DNA of 57,861 nucleotides from Candidatus Pullilachnospira intestinigallinarum (GCA_018711275.1 DVIN01000053.1:1-57861); one strand, 5' to 3'. Positions 36,661 through 44,430 are shown, counted from the first letter of the stretch. The notes: generated by a model not told the origin, from the sequence alone. A program made the numbers and translations.

Positions 36661-38277
36661 TTATTTTTCTATAAACTGTGTTTCCAATATCTCTGTTTTA
36701 AAATATTCCCTCTTTCCAGAAGCTTTTATTTTCAGCCGGATTCCTACAGGGATACATTTCAGCCACACATCAACAATGTTTCCTTTATGAATATCCATGT
36801 GATCCAAAACCTCTTTATAAACCAGTTCGCTGTCACTGTCCATCCCCATGATTTCATCTAAGGCTTTTATGTACTTTTCCATGTCATTGATCTGTCCGGA
36901 TTCTTCATTATTCTGTTGAAAAGCATCTGTCAGTTGTAAATTGAGCTTTTCAATTTCCTCATTATACCAGCCGGTCTGGCTCTGTAAATCTTCTTTTGAA
37001 ATAAGCCCGTCCAGCATCAAATCAATGGCTTTCCTCTTTTTCAGTTCCAGATTCTCTATTTTTTTCTGAATTTTTTTTGCGTCTGGTTTTTTGGATGATT
37101 TTTTTCGGAGCTTTGCTATTTCATCCAGAATCTCTTTTTTTAAGGAATCCCCTTCCCCCTGAACAAGTGAAATACAGTAATTCATACAGGTTTGCAAGGA
37201 ACGGTCATTAATGGAAGCATTGTCGCACCCGATATCATTACCATCCCCATCTTTTTTCAAGGTTCCATGATTGGCGGCGGCATAACAGCGCCATCCTTTA
37301 TAGATATTCCCACCTTTTAACTTTTTTGTTCGACTTACATAATGTCTTCCACATTCTGCACAGAAAAGTTTTCCACTACACCAGTAGCGGTTACTGTGCT
37401 TAGATTTCTGTTCATCGGAGGGAGAGCGCCGCTTTAATTCCTCTTGTGTACGATTCCACAAATTCCTGTCGATAATTGCTTCATGATGATTTTCCAAATA
37501 AACTGTTTCCTCCTCCCCCCGATTATACTTTTTTGCATGGGTGAGATAATCCGGCGTATATGTTTTCTTTTGCAGTAAATCTCCTACATATTTTTCATTG
37601 CGCAAAACCCGCAGAATGACTGTGTTAGACCATAAGCTTATTCTTTTTGGGCGCATCCCTTCTTCAATTAATTCCCGGGCAATAACATGGGTTCCTTTAC
37701 CTTCAATGGTGTATTTGTAAAAAATTGCTCTGACAACAGGAACTTCTTCCTCATTTATATAAAGTTTCCCATTTTTAACTGTGTAGCCCAATAAATCACG
37801 GCCAAAAACAACCCCTTTTTCCATCTGCCGTTTCTGGCCCCACTTTACACGTTCTGAGGTCTTTCTGGATTCCTCCTGTGCAATACTTGCCATGATGGTC
37901 AGCCGCAGTTCGCCATCTGCATCTCTTGTATCAATGTTATCAATCGTAAAAATAACACCCACACCGGCGGCTTTTAGTTGGCGTGTATATGACAGAGTAT
38001 CAACGGTATTCCGGGCAAACCGGGCAACCTCTTTTGTGATGATTAAATCAATCTCACCGTTCAGAGCATCCTGTACCATTCGATTAAATCCGAAACGTTT
38101 TTTGGTCTGAGTTCCGCTGATTCCTTCATCATAGTACACTTCTTTCAGTATCCAGCCATCGTGATTCGTGATGTAGTCTGAAAAATAAGTTCTCTGACTT
38201 GTCAAAGAATTTGATTGATCTTCTTTATCTGTTGAAACTCTTGCATATGCCGCAACTCTTATTTTTTGATTGTTCAT
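36661..38277 (-). CDS. Large serine recombinase (integrase/excisionase of the element)
   Basis: A 538-residue large serine recombinase. Resolvase catalytic domain about 5-150 with nucleophile S15 in YARVSTD and the Arg-rich KEVARFARNT; recombinase DNA-binding domain about 165-280; zinc ribbon with CAECG and later Cys residues (about 305-365); charged coiled-coil motif about 390-480; C-terminal extension to 538. It ends almost at the attachment arm, the arrangement seen for SpoIVCA-type recombinases of skin elements. It should catalyse attP x attB integration and, with a directionality factor, excision that restores cotJC. A strong promoter flanked by an inverted operator lies upstream. Confidence 0.93.
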   Translation of the reverse strand: MNNQKIRVAAYARVSTDKEDQSNSLTSQRTYFSDYITNHDGWILKEVYYDEGISGTQTKKRFGFNRMVQDALNGEIDLIITKEVARFARNTVDTLSYTRQLKAAGVGVIFTIDNIDTRDADGELRLTIMASIAQEESRKTSERVKWGQKRQMEKGVVFGRDLLGYTVKNGKLYINEEEVPVVRAIFYKYTIEGKGTHVIARELIEEGMRPKRISLWSNTVILRVLRNEKYVGDLLQKKTYTPDYLTHAKKYNRGEEETVYLENHHEAIIDRNLWNRTQEELKRRSPSDEQKSKHSNRYWCSGKLFCAECGRHYVSRTKKLKGGNIYKGWRCYAAANHGTLKKDGDGNDIGCDNASINDRSLQTCMNYCISLVQGEGDSLKKEILDEIAKLRKKSSKKPDAKKIQKKIENLELKKRKAIDLMLDGLISKEDLQSQTGWYNEEIEKLNLQLTDAFQQNNEESGQINDMEKYIKALDEIMGMDSDSELVYKEVLDHMDIHKGNIVDVWLKCIPVGIRLKIKASGKREYFKTEILETQFIEK

Positions 38278-38303
38278 TTTGTGCTACCTCTGAAAAAGAA
38301 ATA

Positions 38304-38352
38304 GCACATCACAAGTCAATAATATTATAACAATTTTCCTTATGATGTGCAA
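38304..38352 (-). promoter_or_regulatory. Recombinase promoter flanked by inverted operator half-sites
   Basis: On the reverse strand TTGCAC (38352-38347), 17 bases and TATAAT (38329-38324) form a strong promoter. It is bracketed by GCACATCACAAG (38304-38315) and CTTATGATGTGC (38339-38350), a 12-bp inverted pair with one mismatch; one arm overlaps the -35, the other the start-site region. This is a repressor-type layout. The same motif recurs twice at 48191-48231, next to the far attachment arm. Confidence 0.75.
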
Positions 38353-38362
38353 CAGTTTTCTT

Positions 38363-38563
38363 CTATTTTTCATTTATCAAGGAATTTAGTTGCGCATCTG
38401 AAAGGAGAGAGCGCTTATGTAATTCTTTATAAATTCCTTGCTTTAAGATTTTCCGGAATGATTCCTGAACTTCTTTTGTACATATTATTTTTTCAGTCTC
38501 TCTTCCGGTATCGGAATTGGAATTCTTCAAAGTATACCCCCTACCTTTAGATGTAATTAGCAT
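38363..38563 (-). CDS. Small protein upstream of the recombinase (candidate recombination directionality factor)
   Basis: A 66-residue protein with basic character whose C-terminus (YKELHKRSLLSDAQLNSLINEK) has the SHOCT-like 'helix-LLtdeQlneL' pattern common in small proteins next to clostridial serine recombinases. I do not recognise its N-terminus. It is transcribed in the same direction as the recombinase, 85 bases upstream, with the operator-bearing promoter between them. Because excision by serine integrases needs an accessory protein and the reverse-strand genes offer few other candidates, it is a reasonable guess as that factor. Confidence 0.55.
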   Translation of the reverse strand: MLITSKGRGYTLKNSNSDTGRETEKIICTKEVQESFRKILKQGIYKELHKRSLLSDAQLNSLINEK

Positions 38564-38617
38564 ATGCCAAAGTTTTAAATATGTTCATTTGCCAGCTGAA
38601 AATGTTTTTCTCCTTTT

Positions 38618-38716
38618 CTGACGAATCTCTTACTGCCATTCTACAAAACGTAACGATACATCACAGTACAGTACCGTACATTTCCTTACCTTACAAAACC
38701 CTAGGCGGATTGTCAG
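38618..38716. repeat. Duplicated block, copy A, with 5-bp-phased NNNAC array
   Basis: Twelve consecutive pentamers from 38640 to 38699 (such as GTAAC, GATAC, ATCAC, AGTAC, AGTAC, CGTAC), eleven ending in AC. The array is preceded by CTTACTGCC and followed by GGCGGATTGTCAG; CTGACGAA and TTGTCAG bracket the block as near-inverted ends. The second copy is at 38793-38879. The block lies in a roughly 330-base gene-free region between the small protein and the 129-residue protein gene, downstream of rep. Function unknown; an iteron-like protein-binding array is the simplest idea. Confidence 0.6.
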
Positions 38717-38792
38717 AGTGAACGTCCCTCCTTCCGATGGTTTATTATTATGATGGTTATGACTACTGAAACCTTCTATACGATTTTTGCTC

Positions 38793-38879
38793 CTGACAAG
38801 CACTTACTGCCTCATGCGTAACATAACAATACGCTACCGTGCCGCACAGCACAAAACAATACTTTGGGCGGTTTATCAG
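38793..38879. repeat. Duplicated block, copy B, with 5-bp-phased NNNAC array
   Basis: Ten pentamers from 38813 to 38862 (GTAAC, ATAAC, AATAC, GCTAC, CGCAC, AGCAC, AAAAC, AATAC and two ending GC) lie between CTGACAA...CTTACTGCC and GGCGGTTTATCAG, the same flanks as copy A about 175 bases away. The pentamers differ from copy A, but the phase, flanks and block length are kept, which argues for function at the level of spacing. Confidence 0.6.
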
Positions 38880-38896
38880 GAGGGAAGGTTTCCCTT

Positions 38897-39286
38897 CTAT
38901 TTGCTACTGTCTATATTTTCCACGATTTCCAGAAACCGTACAGCGTTCGGGTTCCTGCCGGTTGCATCTTTGGAACGTCCGGCCATGCTTTTTTCATCGT
39001 ATAGCGGGACGTCCAGATTTGCCAGCATCCGCCGGAGCTGTTCATAGTTTACACATGGATTAATTAACTCCCCGGTGTCCCTGCGGATAATCCGGTAAAT
39101 TTCACAGTAACCGGGCCGCCGGTTGGCCTTGTAGCCCTGCCAGATGTTCTCCAATTCAAAGCCCTGTTCCTTTAGATACCGGTTGATCCGGGGAACTGTA
39201 TAGGGAAGATAGTCATACTTCCGGTGCAGGCCCGTATATTCCCCCAGCTCAATTTCTGTTTCATCATCGTCTTTTCTCATGTTCAT
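38897..39286 (-). CDS. Unrecognised 129-residue protein downstream of rep
   Basis: A soluble, charged protein (start MNMRKDDDETEIELGEY) with a central IWQGYKANRRPGYCEIYRIIRRDTGE segment and YEQLRRMLANLDVPLYDE near the C-terminus. I do not recognise the family. Its start overlaps the end of rep by 23 bases, so the two are translationally coupled, suggesting a replication or transfer accessory role (inference). An alternative start is the ATG at 39280. Confidence 0.7.
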   Translation of the reverse strand: MNMRKDDDETEIELGEYTGLHRKYDYLPYTVPRINRYLKEQGFELENIWQGYKANRRPGYCEIYRIIRRDTGELINPCVNYEQLRRMLANLDVPLYDEKSMAGRSKDATGRNPNAVRFLEIVENIDSSK

Positions 39287-40460
39287 CCTCCTTTCCGTCC
39301 GTAAAAGGCAGTTCTTCCTGTTTCCCGAAAGGACATTCCTCTTCCGGTGATACCGGATGGAAGGCCTCTTTCCGGTGAAGATATTTTTTTACCGAATCAT
39401 AGATGGTTATGTTCCCCGCCCCATCGTACACCTGAATTTCATGGATACGGCGGAGAAAGGCTTTCCATGTCTCAGGACTGTCCTTCTGTACCTCCGAATA
39501 CTGTTCTTCCAGCGGCCAGTTAGAAACGATATATACACTGGAATAGCAGGCGTATTTATTGGCATAACGGGCCGGGAGTTCCAGCGGGTAAATATCACAG
39601 TAATTCAGCATATCTGAGATACGCAGACTGCTCCGGAACTCTTCAAAGGCTATGACCGGCTGGCAGGCGTAGCTGTCAAAAGGATGCAGGTAGTCTGTCA
39701 CACGGTAGACGGAGATATCACCGTGTCTGTCCAAAATGTCCCTTGTTTTACCTGTACCGGTTGCCCCGTAAACATATGTCACATGCAGGTCAAGCCTGCG
39801 CTGGCCTTTAAATTTGTCGATGAGCAGCGTGGTACGGATTTTATCCAACTTGTCAATATCCTTGATATAATCATTGTTCAGGGCCAGTATTTCCGCATTG
39901 GTAAGTCCGGAATCAACCATCTGATAGAGTTCCTCCATATCCGCAAGTATGCCTTTCTGAGAGGGGATGGTGCCCCATTCCTCAAAGGTTCCTGGAACAG
40001 AGGTTTCCGCCTTTTCTGAATCCGCCCATTTCCCGGACTTTTTTATATATTCGATGTTAGATTTCACAGACCCATACGCCGGTGTGATATAAGCATGGTT
40101 AAAATGCTTCTGAATCGTGCGGAACCGTACCCGTGACCTGAAGCAGACGTAAAGGTGCGTATGGTACGTTCCTTCTTTTCCGATTTCATCCGCCATGCAG
40201 TAGTACCGCAAAGTGGGAAAGTGATCTGTCAGTATTTTCCGTATAGTACGATGGTCACAGCCATAGATCAGCGGATTATTTATTGTAATCTGATAGGCGT
40301 GCCGCTGGGATGTAGAAGCCGGGGAGGCGGCTTTTTCCGCCTCCAGAGCCATGGTATCCTGTCCGCCGGTTTCGTTGCCGGGAGGAGCCTTTAAAGCCTC
40401 CTGACGGGCTTTCCCGCTTAAGGTGTTAAGGGGTTCCATATGATTGGTTTTGTTGCTCAT
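39264..40460 (-). CDS. CRESS-DNA-like Rep protein (HUH endonuclease plus SF3 helicase)
   Basis: A 398-residue replication initiator or relaxase. The HUH nuclease motifs are motif I YQITINNP (about 56-63), motif II YHTHLYV (H100 and H102) and motif III YIKK (nucleophile Y138, K141). A superfamily 3 helicase follows, with Walker A GATGTGKT (232-239), Walker B-like VIAFEE (about 269-274) and motif C VSNWP (about 312-316). This is the domain order of circular Rep-encoding ssDNA virus Reps and of related bacterial plasmid and integrated-element Reps. In this element, which lacks any canonical relaxase, it may replicate the excised circle and/or nick the transfer origin. It overlaps the upstream gene by 4 bases. 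Confidence 0.88.
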   Translation of the reverse strand: MSNKTNHMEPLNTLSGKARQEALKAPPGNETGGQDTMALEAEKAASPASTSQRHAYQITINNPLIYGCDHRTIRKILTDHFPTLRYYCMADEIGKEGTYHTHLYVCFRSRVRFRTIQKHFNHAYITPAYGSVKSNIEYIKKSGKWADSEKAETSVPGTFEEWGTIPSQKGILADMEELYQMVDSGLTNAEILALNNDYIKDIDKLDKIRTTLLIDKFKGQRRLDLHVTYVYGATGTGKTRDILDRHGDISVYRVTDYLHPFDSYACQPVIAFEEFRSSLRISDMLNYCDIYPLELPARYANKYACYSSVYIVSNWPLEEQYSEVQKDSPETWKAFLRRIHEIQVYDGAGNITIYDSVKKYLHRKEAFHPVSPEEECPFGKQEELPFTDGKEDEHEKRR

Positions 40461-41449
40461 GCCGTTACCTCCTCGTAAGAAAGATTTACAGTGATGTGGT
40501 ACTGAGTATCCGGATGGGAAGTCTCAAATTCATCCAGCTTTTCCAGCAGTTTCGACTTAACGTTATCCAGATCAGCAAGACTGTTCGTAGTCAGCAGTTC
40601 CAGACTTTTCTTCCGGCTGGCCTTTTCCGGGGTTTTAACCGGAGAAGATACGTCTCCATCAGGCATACCCTCCTGCGATTTTATGTACTTTTTTCTGTTA
40701 CGGATTTCCTGAACCGTCATTTTCGGGTTCAGTTCCGGAAGATACTTTTCCGGTATCGGAAGCATTTCCCGAAGCTGGGAAGAAGAATAGCCTTCATACT
40801 CCGGCCGAAGCCCGATACAATCGCCTGTTTTCGGATCAAATATACCAAACCGGTTACAAATATTCAGAAAGCAGGAAGTCGTAGCCGGGGACAGGTTCCA
40901 TTCGCGCATGGTCATATCTGCGATGTTGGTATAACCGGCGGCTTTGTACAGTTTCCGGTTATGGATTGCCTGAACCTTCATGGCAATCAGCAGGTAAGAC
41001 TTTCTGATTTCTACCACATGCTGACTGATCTCCATGCGCAGGGTGGCGAGATTCCTTCCTGCTTCCAGATGGATGGAAGCGGCCTCCGTGGCGGATGTTA
41101 TCACTTCGCCAGAGACTTTCTCAATGATCTCTCTTTTTTTATCTTCTGAAAGAGCGGAAACCGGATTCTGTTTTTCAGCGGGTTTCTGAGCCTTTGCCGA
41201 TGCCTTTTTGGTGGCGGTTTTACCTGCCACTGTCACTTTGGATTTCGTGGATTCTTTCATATTCATAGTTCCCTCCTGTTTTTCATCCGATGCCGGAAGT
41301 TCTTTTGTAATGTCAGCGGGTTTCTGAGTTGCCATGTTTTCTGTTGCTTTGATTTTTTCCATAGTTTTTTCCTCCTGATTCTTTGCTTCCGTCGCCGGAA
41401 CGTTTGTAGTTTCAATTTTGCTTTTTGTATACATTGTTGGTTCCTCCAT
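40457..41449 (-). CDS. DUF3102-like DNA-associated protein of the element
   Basis: A 330-residue protein with a low-complexity Lys/Thr/Ala/Glu-rich N-terminus (about 1-95) and a helical core. The segment AAGYTNIADMTMREWNLSPATTSCFLNICNRF resembles the winged-helix region of DUF3102/ParB-accessory proteins ('...W...l.sr.ta...m.ia.rF'). Similarity is by eye only. It lies first in a reverse-strand operon with rep and the 129-residue gene; stop and start overlap (ATGA). It could bind the element origin or aid partition. GGAGGAACC precedes the start. Confidence 0.6.
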   Translation of the reverse strand: MEEPTMYTKSKIETTNVPATEAKNQEEKTMEKIKATENMATQKPADITKELPASDEKQEGTMNMKESTKSKVTVAGKTATKKASAKAQKPAEKQNPVSALSEDKKREIIEKVSGEVITSATEAASIHLEAGRNLATLRMEISQHVVEIRKSYLLIAMKVQAIHNRKLYKAAGYTNIADMTMREWNLSPATTSCFLNICNRFGIFDPKTGDCIGLRPEYEGYSSSQLREMLPIPEKYLPELNPKMTVQEIRNRKKYIKSQEGMPDGDVSSPVKTPEKASRKKSLELLTTNSLADLDNVKSKLLEKLDEFETSHPDTQYHITVNLSYEEVTA

Positions 41450-41491
41450 AAATGTTTAGTACCATGATCTTAGTATATAATAAGGTTATCT

Positions 41492-41566
41492 CTTCGAGTG
41501 TGAGCCTAAACCGAAGCTCAGAGGTATATATAGTAGCTGTTCGCTTTGTGCATGGGGTGCGAACAG
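41492..41566. promoter_or_regulatory. Interleaved inverted repeats between coupling ATPase and rep operon (candidate oriT or replication origin)
   Basis: Two short inverted repeats interleave: CTTCG (41492) with CGAAG (41512), and TGAGC (41501) with GCTCA (41516), a pseudoknot-like arrangement. Just beyond is a perfect 8-bp hairpin CTGTTCGC/GCGAACAG (41537-41544 and 41559-41566) followed by a G-run. It sits in the 225-base gap between the coupling ATPase gene and the operon carrying rep, where mobilizable elements often keep their nicking site. Confidence 0.4.
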
Positions 41567-41626
41567 GGGGTTGAGGGCTGGGAAGCCCCGTGTTTATTGG
41601 CTTTTTTGGCTGTTTGGTGGCTGTTT

Positions 41627-41658
41627 GTGCACTAGCAGGCAATGATAAGCCTGCTAGT
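41627..41658 (-). terminator. Hairpin after the coupling ATPase gene
   Basis: GCACTAGCAGGC/GCCTGCTAGTGC, a perfect 12-bp stem with an 8-base loop, begins 16 bases after the ATPase stop. No T-run follows on the reverse strand, so it may be a transcript-stabilising or weak terminator hairpin. Confidence 0.55.
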
Positions 41659-41674
41659 GCCCTCCGGCCCCCGG

Positions 41675-43159
41675 TCACTGTTCCGTGCTTCTGCCTCCGG
41701 CATCCGCCCGGCCCAGCCCCCGGATGTCCGGCTGAACATCGAGACGGGAACGGATTGCCCGGCACATTTCAGCCTTGTCATTAATCCACGGCACAAGAAT
41801 CTCCTGTACGGAATCCTGTCCATCAATCAGAGCAAGGGCCTGTCCCGGCTGGTATCCGGCAGTGGGGTTGTTTTCCATTTCAGAGGAAAAACCAAGCATA
41901 GAAAACTGTTCTTTGGAACAACGGCCGAAGGACAGTATACACTGGAACTGTTCGCGCGAACCTGAACAGAACAAAGATGCGTCTGCACGCTGAACGGTTA
42001 AAATTACGCCCAAATCCAATCCACGTCCTACGGATAAAATCTCGCCAACTTTTGCCATCAGGGAATTTTTCAGCTTTTTATCTTTCGTTTCCGCATAAGT
42101 CAGAAGGCCAAGCCATTCTTCGATGTACAGCACCAGATGGCGGGGTGATTTCAGATGCCGGTTCCGCATCTTCGTGAACAGGGCATAAAACGCTTCGATC
42201 ATCTGGATAGCCGCCTCACCGGAAGCATAGGAGGGGGAACCCTCTAACATTTCATACTCTTCGCCGCCCTTATAATCTGCGATAAAAACATAGGACTCTC
42301 TTTTGTGTACCATCTGCCAGAGATACCAACGGGCGGACAGGCTCTTTCCGGAGCCGGATTTTCCGGCGATAAGGATATTGCATGTCTTTTTCGGCATCGT
42401 GATGGGAAGCGGGATTTTCATTCCGTATTCCGTATAATCTGAAAGCAGATAGCCGAGGTTAATCGTTCCGGGGGCCTCCCCGGCCATGGAAAGACCGGGG
42501 GATTCTGCCATAACGGCTTCTGTCAGTGGTTCCTGTTTCATTTCCGACGCCGGAAGCGCCGGTAAAGCCTCTGTCTGCTTATCAAGATACCGTTTCCCAT
42601 CAACAGAAAGTGGAACCGCAAAATACAGGCGTGTGGAAGTAACCACAAGGAAGCGAATCTCCACCTTTTTCTTTGTACTGCGGGTTTCCATAAAAAAGTT
42701 CTGTATCACTTTTTCAGCCATTTCCTGAATCTGCCTGTTGGTCAATCCCTTATATTTGGGGACTAGCCCTACAGCGGAAACATCAATCCACATAGCCCCT
42801 CGATATTCCGGAATATAATTTTCCAGAGAAGGGGTGTCATAAGGATGCCCATCCAAGGATTTCACCAGTCCAAGCATTTCCTCGTTGGAAAAAATCAATG
42901 AGGTATTGATTACAGTATCCGGATAAGGGGTTCCGCTGATTTCCTCATATACAGACCGCCCAAGAAAAGGCAAAACTATTTTCAGTGCTTTCCAGCTGGA
43001 ACGGAAAATAAAAATGCTTCCTTTGATAAGGTAAACGGTAAATTCCTTCAATCCTTCCGGCCAGCTGTCTGCACCATTTATTTTCAATAAGTAGCAGGCC
43101 GCACCGCCAAGGAACCATAGACTGCCTACGCAGGCGATAAATATTGTAAAATCTATCAT
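41675..43159 (-). CDS. FtsK/TcpA-like DNA translocase (coupling protein)
   Basis: A 494-residue P-loop ATPase. One or two N-terminal membrane segments (IFIACVGSLWFLGGAACYLL and possibly the IKGSIFIF region), a soluble linker domain with a GLTNRQIQEMAEKV segment, then the FtsK/SpoIIIE-type motor with Walker A AGKSGSGKS (near 265) and VLYIEEWLGLL Walker B-like strand, and SVGRGLDLGVILTVQRAD. It matches the TcpA/Orf21-type coupling proteins of Gram-positive ICEs and IMEs, which bring relaxase-bound DNA to a conjugation pore. No pore genes are present, so it would use a helper element. Confidence 0.85.
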   Translation of the reverse strand: MIDFTIFIACVGSLWFLGGAACYLLKINGADSWPEGLKEFTVYLIKGSIFIFRSSWKALKIVLPFLGRSVYEEISGTPYPDTVINTSLIFSNEEMLGLVKSLDGHPYDTPSLENYIPEYRGAMWIDVSAVGLVPKYKGLTNRQIQEMAEKVIQNFFMETRSTKKKVEIRFLVVTSTRLYFAVPLSVDGKRYLDKQTEALPALPASEMKQEPLTEAVMAESPGLSMAGEAPGTINLGYLLSDYTEYGMKIPLPITMPKKTCNILIAGKSGSGKSLSARWYLWQMVHKRESYVFIADYKGGEEYEMLEGSPSYASGEAAIQMIEAFYALFTKMRNRHLKSPRHLVLYIEEWLGLLTYAETKDKKLKNSLMAKVGEILSVGRGLDLGVILTVQRADASLFCSGSREQFQCILSFGRCSKEQFSMLGFSSEMENNPTAGYQPGQALALIDGQDSVQEILVPWINDKAEMCRAIRSRLDVQPDIRGLGRADAGGRSTEQ

Positions 43160-43206
43160 GATAAACCTCCTGAAAACGGGGAGGGGGCCTCCCCGCCTGA
43201 TAATAT

Positions 43207-43518
43207 TTAAATGAAATAGAATTCCAAATAAAAGGTTTCTCCTTCCTCATCCATAGGGAAGATGTCAACCCGCATGCCCGGAAAGCTCATACGGCAGGCG
43301 CGTTCCAGAATGGCCTGTATGGCGCTGATACGGCTGTTAACCGGGATGTCACTTTCCAATATCGGCGAATTGGCCGTAAAGCCGACAGTCCGTGTATTGA
43401 GATCAGCCAGCCGGTACTGTCCAAAGGCCAACTGGATTACCCGGATAAAAATGCGGAGACTCTTCAGATTTTGTGCGTCTTCCAGAGCCTTTCCGATCAG
43501 AATATCTTTGTTGCTCAT
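43207..43518 (-). CDS. Unrecognised 103-residue element protein
   Basis: A soluble protein starting MSNKDILIGKALEDAQNLKSLRIFIRV; the rest is mixed alpha/beta with VGFTANSPILESDIPVN and a C-terminal DEEGETFYLEFYFI strand. I do not recognise it. It overlaps the preceding gene by 4 bases and precedes the coupling ATPase by 47 bases, in the same operon. GGAGG lies just before its start. Confidence 0.65.
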   Translation of the reverse strand: MSNKDILIGKALEDAQNLKSLRIFIRVIQLAFGQYRLADLNTRTVGFTANSPILESDIPVNSRISAIQAILERACRMSFPGMRVDIFPMDEEGETFYLEFYFI

Positions 43519-43907
43519 AACAAATTCACCTCCTTGTCCGGCACTACACGGAAACCATCTGCCTTGATGGAATCCGTTAGGGCATTGTTTCGCTCATTAA
43601 TATACGGCATGATGGTGGCGTTCTCGAGTTCGATCAACACCTTGCCGCCATCATTACGAATTGCCTGAAGCTCATCGTTCGTAATGGGTATGTTCAAGGT
43701 GGACACCTTCGCCGTAAAACGTTCATAGTCGGTCAGCTCCACGCAGGTAAGGCTGTAGCCGATAATGCGGCCTGTAGGTTTCCCATCGTCACCGAACTCC
43801 TTCGTCTCATCAATTCTCAACAGAATAAACTGAAGGATAGGAAATATAATTTCCAAAGGAATCCGACAGTTTCTGAGTAAGGTAAGAATCTGATACGTTT
43901 TTGACAT
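43515..43907 (-). CDS. Unrecognised 130-residue element protein (possibly DUF961-like)
   Basis: Starts MSKTYQILTLLRNCRIP with a hydrophobic helix, followed by a beta-rich region with IGYSLTCVELTDYERFTAKV and GGKVLIELENATIMPYINERN. The second half recalls DUF961-type small proteins encoded beside coupling ATPases in Tn916-like elements, but the match is weak. GGAGGGATAG is a good ribosome site. First or second gene of the reverse-strand transfer operon. Confidence 0.6.
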   Translation of the reverse strand: MSKTYQILTLLRNCRIPLEIIFPILQFILLRIDETKEFGDDGKPTGRIIGYSLTCVELTDYERFTAKVSTLNIPITNDELQAIRNDGGKVLIELENATIMPYINERNNALTDSIKADGFRVVPDKEVNLL

Positions 43908-44076
43908 GATCTATCCCTCCTGTTTTCTGATAATACTTTTTATGGTATAATTCCGTTATCGGAAGTGACCATAAACTATTTTGGGGTTTGCGGTTACATT
44001 TCAAGCGCCGTTTCCTGTGGTGGTAGCGCATCACAGAGGCGGCTTTTTTCACGGGCGGGGAATGAATCCGAATCAT
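43810..44076 (-). CDS. Possible small basic protein at the head of the transfer operon
   Basis: An 88-codon frame starting MIRIHSPPVKKAASVMRYHHRKRRLK, very basic in its first half. It is preceded by an excellent AAGGAGG site 5 bases before ATG 44076. Its 3' end overlaps the next gene by about 98 bases in another frame, which argues against the full length being selected. It may be a leader or small DNA-binding peptide. Confidence 0.35.
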   Translation of the reverse strand: MIRIHSPPVKKAASVMRYHHRKRRLKCNRKPQNSLWSLPITELYHKKYYQKTGGIDHVKNVSDSYLTQKLSDSFGNYISYPSVYSVEN

Positions 44077-44225
44077 TTTTACCTCCTTAAATTTTGGAGC
44101 CATTATCAACACTCTTACTTTTTCTGCTGAGATTGTATTAATCAGCCATAAAAATAGTAATTGGTTGAATCTGGCCAGTGAAGATGCGTTGAGTATACTA
44201 GATAAAAGGCATATATAGAAAAAAC

Positions 44226-44373
44226 TGTGCCAGTCTGCCAGAGGGTTCAAATTAATTTGCAAACCCATGTACAAGCAATAAAAGTTTTTATATTATCAAC
44301 AGGAAGCCGCCAATGGAGATACACGAATTATAATAAATGAAAGCTAATTCGTGAAAAAAGTGTGCCAGTCTGC
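44226..44373. repeat. Direct repeats and dyad in the intergenic region of the element
   Basis: TGTGCCAGTCTGC occurs at 44226-44238 and 44361-44373, both after an A-rich run. Between them CACGAATTA (44322) and TAATTCGTG (44345) form a 9-bp dyad. The gene-free stretch 44077-44486 separates the leftward transfer operon from the rightward 333-residue gene, so these are candidate regulator sites. Confidence 0.5.
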
Positions 44374-44401
44374 ACAGTAGAAAAAATATTTTTAAAAGCT
44401 A

Positions 44402-44430
44402 TAGACAACCTCGATAATAATTTCTATACT
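44402..44430 (+). promoter_or_regulatory. Promoter of the 333-residue gene
   Basis: TAGACA (44402-44407), 17-base spacer, TATACT (44425-44430), 57 bases before the start codon. Confidence 0.7.

Noticed and set aside
38640-38862. CRISPR-like array reading of the phased pentamer blocks
   Set aside because: The units are 5 bases with no constant repeat and spacer pattern and no cas genes are nearby.
44077-44274. Upstream extension of the 88-codon frame to 44274
   Set aside because: The extra N-terminal part has no ribosome site and reads through the regulatory gap, whereas AAGGAGG precedes ATG 44076.
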